Below, in pieces: positions 13,397 through 14,558 of a stretch of 14,558 bases of DNA. The DNA comes from an uncultured Oscillospiraceae bacterium. Lineage in GTDB: Bacteria > Bacillota > Clostridia > Oscillospirales > Oscillospiraceae. The stretch's first letter is position 1; each line of letters starts with the position of its first letter. The notes beneath the pieces were generated by a model. The model was given only the letters and a program-made list of their open reading frames with translations. It ran no database searches and was not told where the DNA came from. The DNA lies in the NCBI GenBank assembly GCA_934589835.1, contig CAKTOK010000041.1, forward strand, positions 1-14,558, written 5' to 3'. A program made the position numbers and the translations under genes.

Positions 13397-13440
13397 AAAA
13401 AAGAACAGGCAGGCAGCGGCGTAAGCCGCTGCCTGCCTGT
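13397..13440 (-). terminator. Terminator of the P-loop ATPase gene
   Basis: A perfect 16-bp stem (13405-13420 ACAGGCAGGCAGCGGC with 13425-13440) and GTAA loop; in the minus direction the stem is followed by TTCTTTTTT (13405-13397). It lies about 70 nt after the stop of the minus-strand gene ending at 13512. Confidence 0.75.
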
Positions 13441-13473
13441 ACAAAAGGTCAGGTCACTTTGTGTACCGGTGAA

Positions 13474-13502
13474 AGACGCCCGCATACGGCGTCTCTTTTT
13501 TT
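13474..13502 (+). terminator. Intrinsic terminator, plus strand
   Basis: AGACGCC (13474-13480) pairs with GGCGTCT (13488-13494), followed by C and seven T residues (13496-13502). It probably ends rightward transcription from the sensor-kinase operon before the convergent ATPase gene. Confidence 0.75.
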
Positions 13503-13511
13503 GCCTCCGCT

Positions 13512-13922
13512 TCAGATGTACTGGCGCATTCCCTCGGTGGCCACGTCCTCGTCGGCGCTGACCGTCACGGTGAACTTCACGTTGTTGTTCTCGCTGAAGC
13601 AATCCAGCCAGTGGAGGAACTTCTCCACCGCCTGCCAGTCGGTGCTGCCCGCGATCTTGCACAGGTTGTCCACAAACACATGGGAAATATCGTAATTGCC
13701 CGCGTACAGGCCGCACAGGAAGCCGCGCAGGCATTCAAAAGAATCCACATTGTATTCGCCGGCATTGACCAGACGCACATTATAGCTGATGTCGTAGGTC
13801 ATGTCGCGGCTCGGCTCGATGCACACAACGCTGCCGGTCTCGGAATCCACGCTGGTGTGGATCAGCTCGATGAGCTGCTTCGTCTTGCCTGCACCGTTCG
13901 CGCCCATGATCAGTCTAACCAT
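13512..13922 (-). CDS. Small P-loop NTPase, unknown function
   Basis: A 136-aa protein with a Walker A motif GANGAGKT (7-14) and a probable Walker B (HVFVDNL, Asp85). It is too short for ABC or AAA proteins, and its plan (P-loop at the very N-terminus, one compact domain) recalls RecA/thymidine-kinase-like folds. Proteins of this kind in Clostridia are sometimes labelled twitching motility PilT-like, but no pilus gene or PilT-specific motif is visible, so I would not use that name. It starts with ATG at 13922 (AAAGGAG, 9-nt spacer), has its own promoter (TTGCTA-17-TATGCT at 14000-13972) and terminator, and so is a monocistronic gene downstream of pgi. Confidence 0.75.
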   Translation of the reverse strand: MVRLIMGANGAGKTKQLIELIHTSVDSETGSVVCIEPSRDMTYDISYNVRLVNAGEYNVDSFECLRGFLCGLYAGNYDISHVFVDNLCKIAGSTDWQAVEKFLHWLDCFSENNNVKFTVTVSADEDVATEGMRQYI

Positions 13923-13971
13923 AAGAAATCACTCCTTTGTCGTAGATGGAGCTGGCTTTACTCCTGCTTGT

Positions 13972-14000
13972 AGCATATCATACCAAGCGGAAAATAGCAA
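13972..14000 (-). promoter_or_regulatory. Promoter of the small P-loop NTPase gene
   Basis: On the minus strand: -35 TTGCTA (14000-13995), 17-bp spacer, -10 TATGCT (13977-13972), about 50 bp before the ATG. Confidence 0.6.
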
Positions 14001-14003
14001 CGG

Positions 14004-14036
14004 AAAAAAACGCGCTCTTTTTTTAGGCAAAACGCC
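14004..14036 (-). terminator. Possible weak terminator of pgi
   Basis: Directly after the pgi stop on the minus strand a 3-bp stem GGC/GCC (14036-14026) and then an A7/T7 inverted repeat around GAGCGCG (14024-14004) end in seven T residues. The stem is weak, so termination here is uncertain. Confidence 0.35.
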
Positions 14037-14558
14037 CTATCTTCCCAGCTTGGCCAGCAGCGTGCTCCGCAGGTCCTCATACCCGGGCTTGCCCAGCAGC
14101 GCGAACATATTCTTTTTATAGGCCTCCACGCCCGGCTGGTCGAAGGGGTTCACGTCCAGCAGATAGCCGCTGAGCCCGCAGGCGTATTCAAAGAAGTAGA
14201 TGAGTTGGCCCAGCGTCTCCTCGTTCAGCGCGCCGGCGTACAGGGTGATATTGGGCACGCCGCCCTCCACATGGGCCAGCAGCGTGCCGTCCATGGCCTG
14301 CTCGCGGATGAAGTCCATGCTCTTGCCGGTCAGGAAGTTCAGGCCGTCGCCGTCCGTCTCGTCGTAGGGCACGGGGTTCTCGTGCTGCGACGGACCGAAG
14401 CGCACCACCGTCTCAAAGAGGTGCCGCTCGCCCTGCTGGATATACTGGCCCATGGAGTGCAGATCGGCGGTGAACTCCACACTGGCGGGGAACAGGCCCT
14501 TGCCCTCCTTGCCCTCGGACTCGCCGTACAGCTGCTTCCACCACTCGGCCATAAACCG
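14037..14558 (-). CDS. pgi: Glucose-6-phosphate isomerase, C-terminal part (5' end cut by window)
   Basis: Interconverts glucose-6-phosphate and fructose-6-phosphate in glycolysis; cytoplasmic. The visible 173 residues hold the well-conserved block [20 protein letters not shown] then [19 protein letters not shown], which is the Pgi/bacterial-type signature, and run to the natural C-terminus ([20 protein letters not shown] and following). The reading frame stays open through the right edge (two more codons before the internal Met at 14552), so that Met is not the start. The gene ends at TAG (14037-14039). It belongs to the host-like high-GC part of the window. Confidence 0.93.
   Translation of the reverse strand, partial: RFMAEWWKQLYGESEGKEGKGLFPASVEFTADLHSMGQYIQQGERHLFETVVRFGPSQHENPVPYDETDGDGLNFLTGKSMDFIREQAMDGTLLAHVEGGVPNITLYAGALNEETLGQLIYFFEYACGLSGYLLDVNPFDQPGVEAYKKNMFALLGKPGYEDLRSTLLAKLGR

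Noticed and set aside
1..14558. CRISPR array, tRNA or rRNA gene
   Set aside because: No regularly spaced repeats with unique spacers, and no cloverleaf or rRNA-like stretch was recognised in the intergenic regions.

Overview
The window looks like chromosome of a high-GC, low-oxygen gut Firmicute, most likely Oscillospiraceae (the Oscillibacter/Dysosmobacter/Flavonifractor neighbourhood). This is inferred from GC-rich codon use, strong AAGGAGG-type ribosome binding sites, the anaerobic flavoprotein/Fe-S glycerol-3-phosphate oxidation genes, a MurT/GatD-type pair and Clostridia-type LytTR/GHKL signalling. No species can be named from sequence alone.

Layout. (1) 1-633, minus: the N-terminal part of a DUF4118 (KdpD-like) histidine kinase, running off the left edge. 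Its promoter region carries three 11-bp-spaced repeats that look like a PhoB/OmpR-family operator. (2) 821-3863, plus: a tightly overlapping three-gene operon (GlpA-type dehydrogenase with a BFD Fe-S domain, NAD/FAD oxidoreductase, DUF1667 Fe-S protein). (3) 3864-4372: an intergenic block with stacked hairpins, a perfect 21-bp-arm palindrome and, on the minus strand, a complete mini transcription unit (promoter, RBS, 25-codon ORF, terminator). (4) 4373-8351, plus: mnmG, then a translationally coupled murT-like/gatD-like pair in which the GatD-like subunit has lost both catalytic residues of its amidotransferase site.

(5) 8505-13221: a block of visibly lower GC with a different gene style. Two divergent transcription units share one short control region with tandem 20-bp repeats. 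To the left are a degenerate receiver-domain protein and a 689-aa lipoprotein; to the right are a LytTR response regulator and a GHKL sensor kinase. The block ends in a broken serine-recombinase fragment and is bracketed by two near-identical 15-16 bp sequences, so it may be an acquired module. (6) 13512-14558, minus: a small P-loop ATPase of unknown role and the C-terminal part of glucose-6-phosphate isomerase (cut by the right edge).

Working model: the plus-strand kinase and LytTR regulator probably sense an envelope or extracellular signal and control the divergent pseudo-receiver/lipoprotein operon, and themselves, through the shared repeats. The murT/gatD-like pair most likely acts in cell-wall precursor modification, but its amide-transfer chemistry cannot be canonical. 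No tRNA, rRNA, CRISPR array or intact transposase was seen.
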